From Streptomyces sp. 1222.5 (GTDB lineage: Bacteria > Actinomycetota > Actinomycetes > Streptomycetales > Streptomycetaceae), in assembly GCF_900105245.1 (NCBI RefSeq), contig NZ_FNSZ01000001.1, positions 1,054,001 to 1,118,000 of the forward strand: 64,000 nt of DNA, written 5' to 3'. Shown in pieces: positions 10,287 through 17,992 of the stretch. The first letter of the stretch is position 1. Each line of letters starts with the position of its first letter. Made by a program: the position numbers and the translations under genes. The notes under the pieces are model-generated. The model ran no database searches and was not told the DNA's origin. It worked only from the letters and a program-made list of their open reading frames with translations.

Positions 10287-11450
10287 ATGATTACGGCGAC
10301 GAACCGGGCGCTCCGGACGCCGCCCGCCAGAGCCGGCGCGAAAGGCGCCGGGCTCTCCCCCTCCGCCGCCATGCCCTCCCTGCCGTCCCTCACCGGGCTG
10401 CGATGGATGGCGGCGCTGCTGGTGTTCGGACTGCACGTGAACAATTTCGGCTACTTCGGTGGGGCCGGCGGCCGCTACGTGAAGTGGGGGTTCGGTGCCG
10501 GTGCCACCGGCGTGTCGTTCTTCTTCGTGCTGTCCGGATTCGTGCTGACCTGGTCGGCGAGACCCGGCGACCGGGCGCTCGCCTTCTACCGCCGGCGCAT
10601 CGCGCGCGTCTACCCGGTGCACCTGGTCACCCTGGTGCTGGCGCTGATCATGGCGTACACGCTGGCGCACCAGCCTCGGCCGACGCCCAAGCAGGCGCTG
10701 GCCAACGTCCTGCTGGTGCACTCGTGGTGGCGTCCCTGGTGGCAGACGCTGAACCCGGTCAGCTGGTCCCTGACCTGCGAGGCGTTCTTCTACGCCGCCT
10801 TCCCCCTGCTGATCCTGGTGCTGCGCCGGCTCGGCCCGCGCGGCGCGGTCGCGCTGGGCGGGCTGTCGATGGCGGCGGTGCTGGTGCTGGCCCGGGCGGA
10901 CGCCCACCACTGGTGGAAGTACGCCCTGTACTCCTTCCCCGGCGCACGGCTGCCGGAGTTCGTGCTCGGCGCGGTCGCCGCGCGGCTGGTGCTGCTCGGC
11001 CGGTGGCGCGGGCCCGGCCTGGAGGCTTCGCTCGCCCTGGCGCTGATCGGGTACTTCCTCGTCCCGCAGGTCACTCCCGGCTACACCGCGACCGTGTGCA
11101 CCCTGGCCGGGTTCACGCTGCTCATTCCGGCCGCGGCCGTCGCCGACCTGCACGGGCTGCCCTCGCTGTGGCGCGGCCGCAGGCTCGTGCGGCTCGGGGA
11201 ACTGTCGTTCGCCTTCTACATGATCCACCTGCTGGTGCTCCGTACCGGAACCCAGTTGCTGGGCACGAAACCGCATTTCGGTGTCCTGGCGGGCCTGGCG
11301 GTCACCGCGATCGTGTTCGCCGTGTCACTGGCGCTGTCCTGGCTGCTGTACGAGGCGGTGGAGTGCCCGGCGAGACGCCTGCTGCTGAGGCGCCGGTCCT
11401 CCCACCAAGCCCCGGAACCGGCGCCGGCTCCCGCCGCCGCGCCGGACTGA
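10287..11450 (+). CDS. Acyltransferase-3 family membrane protein
   Basis: 387 residues with about ten hydrophobic helices. The family signature at the N-terminus is clear: SLTGLRWMAALLVFGLHVNN contains the catalytic histidine of helix 1, followed by GVSFFFVLSGFVLTWS and FYRRRIARVYPVHL. SWSLTCEAFFYAAFPLL and GELSFAFYMIHLLVL are the later family motifs. These enzymes O-acylate extracytoplasmic sugars, lipids or antibiotics from acyl-CoA at the membrane. The substrate is not deducible because the flanking genes are unrelated. The C-terminal tail is Pro/Ala-rich and probably disordered. Confidence 0.85.
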   Translation: MITATNRALRTPPARAGAKGAGLSPSAAMPSLPSLTGLRWMAALLVFGLHVNNFGYFGGAGGRYVKWGFGAGATGVSFFFVLSGFVLTWSARPGDRALAFYRRRIARVYPVHLVTLVLALIMAYTLAHQPRPTPKQALANVLLVHSWWRPWWQTLNPVSWSLTCEAFFYAAFPLLILVLRRLGPRGAVALGGLSMAAVLVLARADAHHWWKYALYSFPGARLPEFVLGAVAARLVLLGRWRGPGLEASLALALIGYFLVPQVTPGYTATVCTLAGFTLLIPAAAVADLHGLPSLWRGRRLVRLGELSFAFYMIHLLVLRTGTQLLGTKPHFGVLAGLAVTAIVFAVSLALSWLLYEAVECPARRLLLRRRSSHQAPEPAPAPAAAPD

Positions 11451-11691
11451 GCCGCCGGGGCACCCGGAGGCGGGCGGCGGGAAGAAGGACGGCGGGCGCC
11501 GCCGGGACCGGTGGCCCGCCGGTGCGCGGCCGGGCCCGCGGTCCCGGCCGCCCTGTCCCGCCGGTCCGCTCGGGCGTGCAGAGCTCGCGTGCAGGAAGAG
11601 TTCCCGTGCACGAGGAGTTCGCGTGCATGGACCGCGCGGAGCCAGGAACCCGGATCCCTCAGGCATTCGACAGCGACGAGAGGGATCATTC

Positions 11692-12171
11692 ATGTCTCAG
11701 GTCGAGGAGTCCGTGCAGGTCGACGTGCCGGTGAGCACCGCCTACAACCAGTGGACGCAGTTCGAGACCTTCCCTGCGTTCATGGAGGGTGTGGAGCGCA
11801 TCGAGCAGCGGACCGAGACCCTCACGCACTGGGTGACCAACATCGGCGGCGTCCGGCGCGAGTTCGACGCCGCGATCACCGAGCAGCGGCCCGACGAGCG
11901 GGTCGCCTGGACCACCGTCGACGGTGAGGCGCGGCAGGCCGGTGTGGTCACCTTCCACCGCATCGACGAGTCCAGCACGAAGGTCATGCTCCAGCTCGAC
12001 TACGAGCCCGAGGGCGTGACCGAGACGGTCGGCGACAAGCTCGGCCTGGTCAAGCGGCGCGTCACGGGCGATCTGCACCGGTTCAAGGAGTTCATCGAGA
12101 AGCGCGGGGGCCAGGAGACCGGCGCCTGGCGCGGCGAGGTCGGCGGTGCGGGAGGCAGCACCGGTTTCTGA
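11692..12171 (+). CDS. SRPBCC (polyketide cyclase/dehydrase-like) protein
   Basis: 159 residues. The START-like fold is recognisable from its opening (VEESVQVDVPVSTAYNQWTQ FETFPAFMEGVERIEQ) and the later TFHRIDESSTKVMLQLDYEP and LHRFKEFIEKRG. This subgroup of small cytoplasmic lipid- or ligand-binding proteins is common in actinomycetes and often stress-associated; no enzyme activity is established. The ATG at 11692 was chosen over an upstream in-frame ATG because GAGAGGGA lies just before it and the domain begins at once. It appears to be monocistronic, with a strong hairpin downstream. Confidence 0.85.
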   Translation: MSQVEESVQVDVPVSTAYNQWTQFETFPAFMEGVERIEQRTETLTHWVTNIGGVRREFDAAITEQRPDERVAWTTVDGEARQAGVVTFHRIDESSTKVMLQLDYEPEGVTETVGDKLGLVKRRVTGDLHRFKEFIEKRGGQETGAWRGEVGGAGGSTGF

Positions 12172-12248
12172 CCGGTCGCACTCCCGGGTGACGTCGGCAA
12201 CAGTCAGGAGAGTCCTGCGGGTTTCGGGGTAGACGGCCCAGCGACACC

Positions 12249-12274
12249 GGCCCGGCGGCGTAAGCCGCCGGGCC
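12249..12274. terminator. Bidirectional terminator
   Basis: Perfect 11-bp stem (ggcccggcggc and its complement) with a GTAA tetraloop, between the convergent SRPBCC and MarR genes. Confidence 0.85.
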
Positions 12275-12389
12275 GAGACCGCTTGACGCAACTAAGGAGC
12301 CGTGTCGACGTGCGCGGGAAACAGACCGGGGTGTCGCGGCGGACGGCCGGTGGCCCGGCCGGCGCCGCCCGGCACCGGCGGCCGTGTGC

Positions 12390-12887
12390 CTACCGTCCGT
12401 TCCGGCGGGCCGCCGGTGCCGGCACGGCCGCGGCCTCGTGGCCCAGGATCCGCGGGGCCGCGGTGGCGCAGAACGCCTCCAGGCCCTCCAACAGCGACCC
12501 CCTCCTCGCCGACGGCACCGCGGCCGGCACCTCTCCGGCCCTCTCCTGTCTGCGGGCGCGCAGCTGCGCGCGGAAGGACCGGCCGCTGCCGCTGAGGCCC
12601 AGCCGCACCTCGCGCCGGTCGGCCGCGCCGGGGACCCGTTCGACGAATCCGGTGGTCTGGAGCCGGGCGCACAGCCGGCTCGCGGCCGGGGCCGTGGTGC
12701 CCAGGCTGCCGGCGAGCGTCCGCAGGTTGACGCCGTCGTGCTGCTCCGGCACGAGCAGCAGCCGCACCTGTGAGGTGGACGCGGTTGCCGTGGGCGCGGA
12801 TCCTGCCGGCGCCTCCAGCAGTGCCCCCGCTCTCGCGGTCACCCGGGCGGCCTCGTCCGGCGGTGGAGGGATGCGCAGCGCGGTCAC
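12390..12887 (-). CDS. MarR-family transcriptional regulator
   Basis: 165 residues from a GTG preceded by GAGGGG; the frame is open further, to 13004, so a longer form is possible. The winged helix is clear: VNLRTLAGSLGTTAPAASRL (recognition region), then TGFVERVPGAADRREVRLGL with the Asp-Arg-Arg wing typical of MarR proteins. The N- and C-terminal helices should dimerise. The gene is divergent from the stressosome operon and a MarR-like palindrome lies between them, so it probably controls itself and possibly that operon. The ligand is unknown. Confidence 0.85.
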   Translation of the reverse strand: MTALRIPPPPDEAARVTARAGALLEAPAGSAPTATASTSQVRLLLVPEQHDGVNLRTLAGSLGTTAPAASRLCARLQTTGFVERVPGAADRREVRLGLSGSGRSFRAQLRARRQERAGEVPAAVPSARRGSLLEGLEAFCATAAPRILGHEAAAVPAPAARRNGR

Positions 12888-13044
12888 GCTGCCCCTCGCG
12901 AAGGCGCTGGGACGATCAGCGTACTGGGCGGCGGTGCGGACGGGGGCCGCCGACAGGTGCGGTCCTGGAGTGTCGCGAGGGCGCCGGAGGTGACGGACGG
13001 TCACCTGCCGGGCGGCTTGGCCGGACCGGAACGTGACAGATACT

Positions 13045-13060
13045 GTTGTCGTACGGCAAC
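13045..13060. promoter_or_regulatory. Candidate MarR operator
   Basis: The 16-mer gttgtcgtacggcaac is a palindrome apart from one mismatched base pair. It is 55 bp upstream of the rsbR ATG and 158 bp upstream of the chosen marR start, in the only divergent space between them. TTGYC/GRCAA half-sites of this kind are common for MarR dimers. Confidence 0.55.
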
Positions 13061-13114
13061 TAACTGCTCGGGGCCGGCCGACCGGTGCCGGCGCCTGGCT
13101 GTGCGAGAGGAGAG

Positions 13115-14008
13115 ATGCAAGTGCCGGAGCAGGACGCGGCCGAGTCGGCGCCGCAGGCGGTGAGTTCCTTCCTGGAGCGGCGCCGCGAACAGATCGCCCA
13201 GCGCTGGGCCGACGCCCCCTTGTTCCGCACGGTCTTCACGGTCTCCCGCGACGAGGCGGTCGAGGCGTGCAAGGCCGTGGTGGACGCGCTGTCCCAGGTG
13301 GCGGCGACCGGTCGGCTCGACGACATCGAGGCCCCCGGCTTCGGCGCCGTGCGCGACCAGCTGGGACGTACGGCCCAGACCAGGGCCCGTACCGGCGCCA
13401 CCGCCTCGCAGGTCTCCGACGAGGTGAGCGCCCTGCGTGCGCCGGTGACGGATTTGCTGCGCGCGGAGTTCGCCGACCCTGCCGCACCGCCCGCCCACGA
13501 GAGTGTGCTGGCGCTGACCGTGCTGCTGGGGACGCTGCGGGTGGTGGTGATGGAGACCGCGCTGCACGCGGGCACCGAGCTGATCGAGCGGCAGCGCCAG
13601 CAGCTGCTCGAAGTGGCCACCCCCGTCATCCAGTTGTGGGAGGGGACCGTCGCCGTACCGCTGATCGGGACCCTCGACAGCGCGCGCAGCCAGGTCGTGA
13701 TGGAGTCCCTGCTGGAGGCCATCGTCGACCAGCGGGCCCGGTACGCCATCCTGGACATCACCGGCGTGCCCACCGTCGACTCGCTCGTCGCCCAGCACCT
13801 GATGAAGACCGTGGCCGCGGCGCGGCTCATGGGCGCCGAGTGCATCGTCTCCGGCATCCGCCCGGCCATCGCGCAGACGATCGTGCAGCTCGGCATCGAC
13901 CTGGGCTCGGTGCTCACCCGTGCCTCGCTGGCCGACGCGCTGGCCTACGCGCTGGGCCGGCAGGGCATCGAGGTCACCCGTACGGACGCGGGTGCGAGTG
14001 CGCGGTGA
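13115..14008 (+). CDS. rsbR: Stressosome protein RsbR (N-terminal sensor plus STAS domain)
   Basis: 297 residues. Residues 1-160 form a helical RsbR-type N-domain (FLERRREQIAQRWAD ...), which in known RsbR proteins is a non-haem globin sensor. Residues 167-285 are a STAS domain (VIQLWEGTVAVPLIGTLDS ... YAILDITGVPTVDSLVAQHL ... GIRPAIAQTIVQLGIDL). The two sites phosphorylated by RsbT in Bacillus align with S223 (Thr171 there) and T255 (Thr205). GAGAGGAGAG precedes the ATG. It is the first gene of a five-gene operon and should form the stressosome core with RsbS. Confidence 0.9.
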   Translation: MQVPEQDAAESAPQAVSSFLERRREQIAQRWADAPLFRTVFTVSRDEAVEACKAVVDALSQVAATGRLDDIEAPGFGAVRDQLGRTAQTRARTGATASQVSDEVSALRAPVTDLLRAEFADPAAPPAHESVLALTVLLGTLRVVVMETALHAGTELIERQRQQLLEVATPVIQLWEGTVAVPLIGTLDSARSQVVMESLLEAIVDQRARYAILDITGVPTVDSLVAQHLMKTVAAARLMGAECIVSGIRPAIAQTIVQLGIDLGSVLTRASLADALAYALGRQGIEVTRTDAGASAR

Positions 14009-14385
14009 ACCAGTCCTTTCCCGGTCGTCCGGCCCAGGTCCCGGTACTCGCCCTGGGCGACGTCCTGCTGGTCTCCCTGCAGGGCGAGCTGCACGACGGC
14101 ATGGCCGAGCAGCTCCAGCGGGACATCACCGGCCGCATCTCCGCCAGCGGGGTGAGCGGGGTGGTGCTGGACATCTCCGGGGTGGACGTCGTCGACTCGT
14201 TCCTCGGGCGGATGCTGGCGGAGATCGCCTCGACGGCCCGGCTGCTGGCGGCCCGCACGGTGCTGGCCGGGATGCGGCCCGCCGTGGCGATCACCCTGGT
14301 CGAGCTGGGGCTCACCCTGCCCGGGCTGGTCACGGCCCTGGACGTGGACCGGGCCATGGAACTGCTGTCCCAGAGGGGGACGTGA
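14005..14385 (+). CDS. rsbS: Stressosome STAS protein RsbS
   Basis: 126 residues, a single STAS domain: VLALGDVLLVSLQGELHDGM, VSGVVLDISGVDVVDSFLGR, LAGMRPAVAITLVELGLTL. S65 in VDSFLGR aligns with the RsbT-phosphorylated serine of Bacillus RsbS, so the switch residue is kept. The GTG start overlaps the rsbR stop (GTGA). RsbS binds and holds the kinase RsbT in the stressosome until phosphorylated. Confidence 0.9.
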   Translation: MNQSFPGRPAQVPVLALGDVLLVSLQGELHDGMAEQLQRDITGRISASGVSGVVLDISGVDVVDSFLGRMLAEIASTARLLAARTVLAGMRPAVAITLVELGLTLPGLVTALDVDRAMELLSQRGT

Positions 14386-14831
14386 TGCAGACGTCCGGCC
14401 GGACCACCGCGACCAGCCTGCCCATCGGCTCGGACGCGGATCTGGCCTGGGTGCGGCAGCAGGTGCGGCAGTGCGCGGCGCAGCTCGGTTTCGGTCTGGT
14501 GCAGCAGACGAAGCTGGTCACGGCCGCGAGCGAGCTGGCCCGCAACACCCTGGTCCACGGCGGCGGCGGCCGGGTGGAGATCACCCCGCTGGACAACGGC
14601 CGTACCCGCGGGCTGCGGATGTGCTTCATCGACAGCGGGCCGGGCATCCGCGACCTGGAACTGGCGATGACGGACGGCTACACCAGCGGCGGCGGGCTCG
14701 GGCTGGGACTGAGCGGCGCGAAGCGGCTGGTGCACGAGTTCGGTGTGGACAGCGAACCGGGCCGGGGCACGACCGTGACGGCCGTCGCCTGGGTGGCCCA
14801 GGTCCCCTCGTCGCGTCCGGGGTTCGGATGA
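14385..14831 (+). CDS. rsbT: Serine/threonine kinase RsbT (GHKL ATPase fold)
   Basis: 148 residues. The GHKL signature is complete: N-box ASELARNTLVHGGGG, the G1 box DSGPGI, and GLGLGLSGAKRLVHEF with the ATP lid. RsbT phosphorylates RsbR and RsbS on stress, leaves the stressosome and activates an RsbU-type phosphatase; here the GAF-PP2C protein two genes downstream is the likely partner. The ATG overlaps the rsbS stop by 1 nt, and the next gene overlaps its 3' end by 4 nt. Confidence 0.9.
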   Translation: MQTSGRTTATSLPIGSDADLAWVRQQVRQCAAQLGFGLVQQTKLVTAASELARNTLVHGGGGRVEITPLDNGRTRGLRMCFIDSGPGIRDLELAMTDGYTSGGGLGLGLSGAKRLVHEFGVDSEPGRGTTVTAVAWVAQVPSSRPGFG

Positions 14832-15877
14832 GCCGGGTGTGGGAGGTCCCGGTGCACGACTCCACGCGGGTCCGGGACGCCCGGATGGCCGCCCGGGAGG
14901 CGTGCGCCCACGCGGGCCTCGCCGCGGAGCGCACGGCGGCCGCCGAGCTGGTCGCCACCGAGCTGGCCACCAATCTGCTCAAGCACGCGGGCGGCGGCCG
15001 CATGGTGGTGAACCCGGTGGCGCCGCCGGCCGGTGGCGCCGGGACCTCCGTGCAGCTGTTCTCCCTCGACCACGGCCCGGGCATCGCCGATGTCACCGCG
15101 GCGCTGCGGGACGGCTACACCACGGCGGACGTCTCCCTCGGTGCGGGCCTCGGCAGCTGCCGGCGGATCGCGAACGCCTTCCACCTGTACAGCGTTCCGG
15201 GCCGCGGGACGGTCGCCACGGCCCGGATCGACCCGGCGCCCGGCGGACGCGGGACACGGGCCGGTGACGGGCCCGCGGGCGGGATCACGGTCGCGCTCGG
15301 CCAGGCCGAGCAGTGCGGCGACGCCTGGGCCTGGGCGCGCTCCGGCGGACTGGTGACACTGCTGCTCGCCGACGGCCTCGGACACGGCCCCGAGGCGGCG
15401 CACGCGGCCGGCGTCGCGGTGGCGGAGCTGCGCGCTCTCGTTCCTCTGCCGCCCGTGGACATCCTGCGCCGGCTGAACGCGGCGCTGCGGCCGACCCGGG
15501 GTGCGGCGGTCTCCGTCGCCCAGCTGGACACGGAACGGCGGGAACTCGCCTTCGCCGGCGTCGGCGACGTAGGCGCCCGGCTGCGCACCGCGGACTCCTG
15601 GACCTCCCTGGTCACCCGTCCGGGGATCGTCGGGGCGTACTTCCCGGCGCACGTCCCCGTACGCCGGCTGCCCTGGCGCCCGGACAGTCTGCTCGTCCTG
15701 CACAGCGACGGACTGCCCAGCCGCTGGACCCCGCCCGACGACCCCCGTCTGCTCACCCACGACCCGTCGGTGGTGGCCGCGGCGATCCTGCGCGACGCGG
15801 GCAGCCCCGCCCGCCCCGTACGTGACGACACCAGCGTGGCCGTACTGGCCCCCGACCGCCGGACCACCACTCCATGA
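14828..15877 (+). CDS. ATPase-phosphatase fusion: GHKL domain plus RsbX-like PP2C
   Basis: 349 residues in two domains. Residues 1-135 are a second GHKL ATPase (ELVATELATNLLKHAGGG, DHGPGIAD, GLGSCRRIANAFHLY), close in style to RsbT. Residues about 145-345 are a small PP2C/SpoIIE phosphatase of RsbX type (VTLLLADGLGHGPEAA, AFAGVGDVGARL, LLVLHSDGLPSRW, RDDTSVAVLAP). Bacillus RsbX dephosphorylates RsbS and RsbR to reset the stressosome; fusing it to an RsbT-like domain would put kinase and phosphatase in one chain. Whether the ATPase part is an active kinase cannot be judged. It overlaps both neighbours by 4 nt. Confidence 0.85.
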   Translation: MSRVWEVPVHDSTRVRDARMAAREACAHAGLAAERTAAAELVATELATNLLKHAGGGRMVVNPVAPPAGGAGTSVQLFSLDHGPGIADVTAALRDGYTTADVSLGAGLGSCRRIANAFHLYSVPGRGTVATARIDPAPGGRGTRAGDGPAGGITVALGQAEQCGDAWAWARSGGLVTLLLADGLGHGPEAAHAAGVAVAELRALVPLPPVDILRRLNAALRPTRGAAVSVAQLDTERRELAFAGVGDVGARLRTADSWTSLVTRPGIVGAYFPAHVPVRRLPWRPDSLLVLHSDGLPSRWTPPDDPRLLTHDPSVVAAAILRDAGSPARPVRDDTSVAVLAPDRRTTTP

Positions 15878-17607
15878 CAGCCCCCTCTGACACCTGGACC
15901 ATCGCCTCCGCCGCCGACGCGGCCCGCGCCCGCGCCCTGCTGGCACGGCTCACGGCGGACACCGGGGTGCCCGCACTCGAGCGGGCCCGCTTCCTGACCG
16001 CGCTCGGTGCCCGGCTGCGCCAGGGCCTTGCCGGGGGCGGCGCGGAACTGCGCGTGACCGCGGACCCGGGGGGCTGTCTGCACGTCGCCCTGCACGGACC
16101 GGACCGGACCGAGCCCTGGCAGCGGGCGCTCGTCTGCCCCTCACCCGTCACCGGCCCACTGCCCCGCCCGGCAGACATGGACGACGCCGGCCTGGCCGAG
16201 GCGCTGCTGGACGCCGACGAGGACACGACCGCCGTACTGACCGGTCTGGACGAGACGGAGGAGCTGGTCGAGTTCCACCGGGAGGAGCTGCATCAGACCA
16301 ATCAGGGAGTGCTGGCGCTGCACGCCGAACTGGAGGCCGCGGCACTGGCCCAGCGCGAACTCCTCGACGCCGAACGGACCGCACGCGCCGAGGCCGAGAA
16401 CGCCCGCAGGCTGCTGACCTTCCTGGCCAACGCCAGCGCCGTCCTCAACGCCTCGCTGGACCACGAGGACATCCTGCGCCGGATTCCCGAGCTGCTGGTC
16501 CCGGAGTACGCGGCGAACGTGGACGTCTGGCTCATGGAGGACGAAGGGACGCCGGCGGACGGGCGGCCGGCGGCCGCGGTCGCGGCGGCCCGCACCGGAC
16601 GCCCGCAGTACGCCGGCCCCCATCCCGGTGAACTCCCGGGCGTGGACGACCTGCCGGCCTCCGTGCTCTCCCCCGACCGGCCGCTGCTGTGCCTGCCGCT
16701 CGGCGCGCGCACGGTGCAGGGTGTGCTGACGCTGACCGCGCCCGGCGACCGCTTCGCCCCGGACACCACGGTGATGCTGCTGGAGGTGGCCCGCCGCGCG
16801 GGCATCGCCCTGGACAACGCCCGCCGGTACGAGCAGCACCGGGACGTCGCCGAGGCCCTGCAGCGCGCCCAGCTCACCGACCTGCCCTCGACCCCCGGAC
16901 TCGCGCTGGCCGCCCGCTATCTGCCCGCGACGCACGGTCTGAACATCGGCGGCGACTGGTACGACGCCTTCCCGCAGCCCGACGGCAGTGTGCTGGCGGT
17001 GATAGGGGATGTCACGGGGCATGGGCTGCGCGCTGCGGTGATCATGGGGCAGTTGCGCACCGCGCTGCGCGCGTACGCCGTCGAGGGCAACGGCCCGGCC
17101 CGGATCCTGACGCTGCTGCACCGCATGCTGCTGCACCAGCAGCCGGAGTTGTACGCGACCTGTGCGATCGCCCGGTTCACGCCAGGCACGTCGGATGTGC
17201 TGTGGGCGGCGGCCGGGCATCCGCCGCCCGTCACCCGGGGTCCCGGGGGCGCGGTGCGGGTGCTGGAGGCGAAGCCGGGGATCATGCTGGGCGTTCCGGT
17301 GCCCTACGAGTACGAGGAGCACACCGTCGAGCTGCCCGCGGGGTCCACGATCGCGCTCTACACCGACGGTCTGGTGGAGCGGCGGTCCGCCGGGATCGAC
17401 GCGGGGATCGACCGGCTGGCCCAGGCCATGGAGTCGCTGGAGGGGACGGAGCCGGCGGACCTGGAGGCGGCGGCCGACTCCCTGCTGAAGCCGATGCTGC
17501 ACGACTCCGAGCACGACGACGACATCTGTCTGCTGCTGTGCCGCACGGCGGAGCCCATGCAGGCCGCGACGGCGCCTGCCGGGGCGGCGCGGACGACGGG
17601 GTCCTGA
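15874..17607 (+). CDS. GAF-PP2C (SpoIIE-type) serine phosphatase, RsbU-like
   Basis: 577 residues. An N-terminal segment of about 130 residues is followed by a coiled coil (LVEFHREELHQTNQGVLALH onward), a GAF domain (about 185-320) and a PP2C/SpoIIE domain (about 340-560). Metal-binding motifs are intact: GGDWYDAF, GDVTGHGLRAA, AAGHPPPV, IALYTDGLVERR and DDDICLLL. As the last gene of the stressosome operon it is the probable RsbT-activated output phosphatase acting on an anti-sigma-factor antagonist. The ATG overlaps the preceding stop. No target sigma factor gene is in the window. Confidence 0.88.
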   Translation: MTAPSDTWTIASAADAARARALLARLTADTGVPALERARFLTALGARLRQGLAGGGAELRVTADPGGCLHVALHGPDRTEPWQRALVCPSPVTGPLPRPADMDDAGLAEALLDADEDTTAVLTGLDETEELVEFHREELHQTNQGVLALHAELEAAALAQRELLDAERTARAEAENARRLLTFLANASAVLNASLDHEDILRRIPELLVPEYAANVDVWLMEDEGTPADGRPAAAVAAARTGRPQYAGPHPGELPGVDDLPASVLSPDRPLLCLPLGARTVQGVLTLTAPGDRFAPDTTVMLLEVARRAGIALDNARRYEQHRDVAEALQRAQLTDLPSTPGLALAARYLPATHGLNIGGDWYDAFPQPDGSVLAVIGDVTGHGLRAAVIMGQLRTALRAYAVEGNGPARILTLLHRMLLHQQPELYATCAIARFTPGTSDVLWAAAGHPPPVTRGPGGAVRVLEAKPGIMLGVPVPYEYEEHTVELPAGSTIALYTDGLVERRSAGIDAGIDRLAQAMESLEGTEPADLEAAADSLLKPMLHDSEHDDDICLLLCRTAEPMQAATAPAGAARTTGS

Positions 17608-17615
17608 ACGGCCGT

Positions 17616-17643
17616 GCGCCGGCCCCGTGGGAGGGGCCGGCGC
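17616..17643. terminator. Bidirectional terminator
   Basis: Perfect 11-bp arms (gcgccggcccc and its complement) with a 6-nt loop, between the stressosome operon and the convergent chaplin gene. Confidence 0.85.
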
Positions 17644-17653
17644 GCGGGCATCG

Positions 17654-17893
17654 TCAGCCGTTGACGCAGGAGCTGCCGCCGGCCGGGTTCAGCAGGCCGA
17701 CGAGGTCGATGCTGTCGCCGCACAGGTTGACCGGGACGTGAACCGGCACCTGGATCACATTGCCCGAGAGGAGACCCGGGCTGTTGACGGCAGTTCCGAC
17801 GACCGGGTCCGGGTCGGCGTGTGCGGCGGTCGCACCCGCGAGTCCGAGAACACCTGCGAGAACGGCCGTTGTGGCAATGCTGCGAATGCGCAT
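17654..17893 (-). CDS. Short chaplin (secreted hydrophobic surface protein)
   Basis: 79 residues. The ATG at 17893 is preferred to an upstream in-frame GTG because GAGG then has normal spacing. A Sec signal peptide (residues 1-27, ending AAHA) leaves a mature chain of about 50 residues with one chaplin domain: VGTAVNSPGLLSGNVIQVPV, VPVNLCGDSIDLVGLLNPA and the closing SSCVNG. Both conserved cysteines are present. Short chaplins assemble into amyloid-like fibrils on the surface of aerial hyphae and spores. There is no LPxTG anchor. The variant of chaplin (E to H type) cannot be decided. Confidence 0.93.
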   Translation of the reverse strand: MRIRSIATTAVLAGVLGLAGATAAHADPDPVVGTAVNSPGLLSGNVIQVPVHVPVNLCGDSIDLVGLLNPAGGSSCVNG

Positions 17894-17992
17894 GATCTGC
17901 CTCACTGGTTGGGCGTAGGGACCCGTCCATCACACCTGTCCGCCACGCCGTTCGCCTCTCCGGCTAGGCCGATCGGACCGCCGCGCGTCCGG

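Noticed and set aside
12283..12993. 236-codon plus-strand ORF overlapping the MarR gene
   Set aside because: The minus strand encodes a clear MarR winged helix over the same bases.
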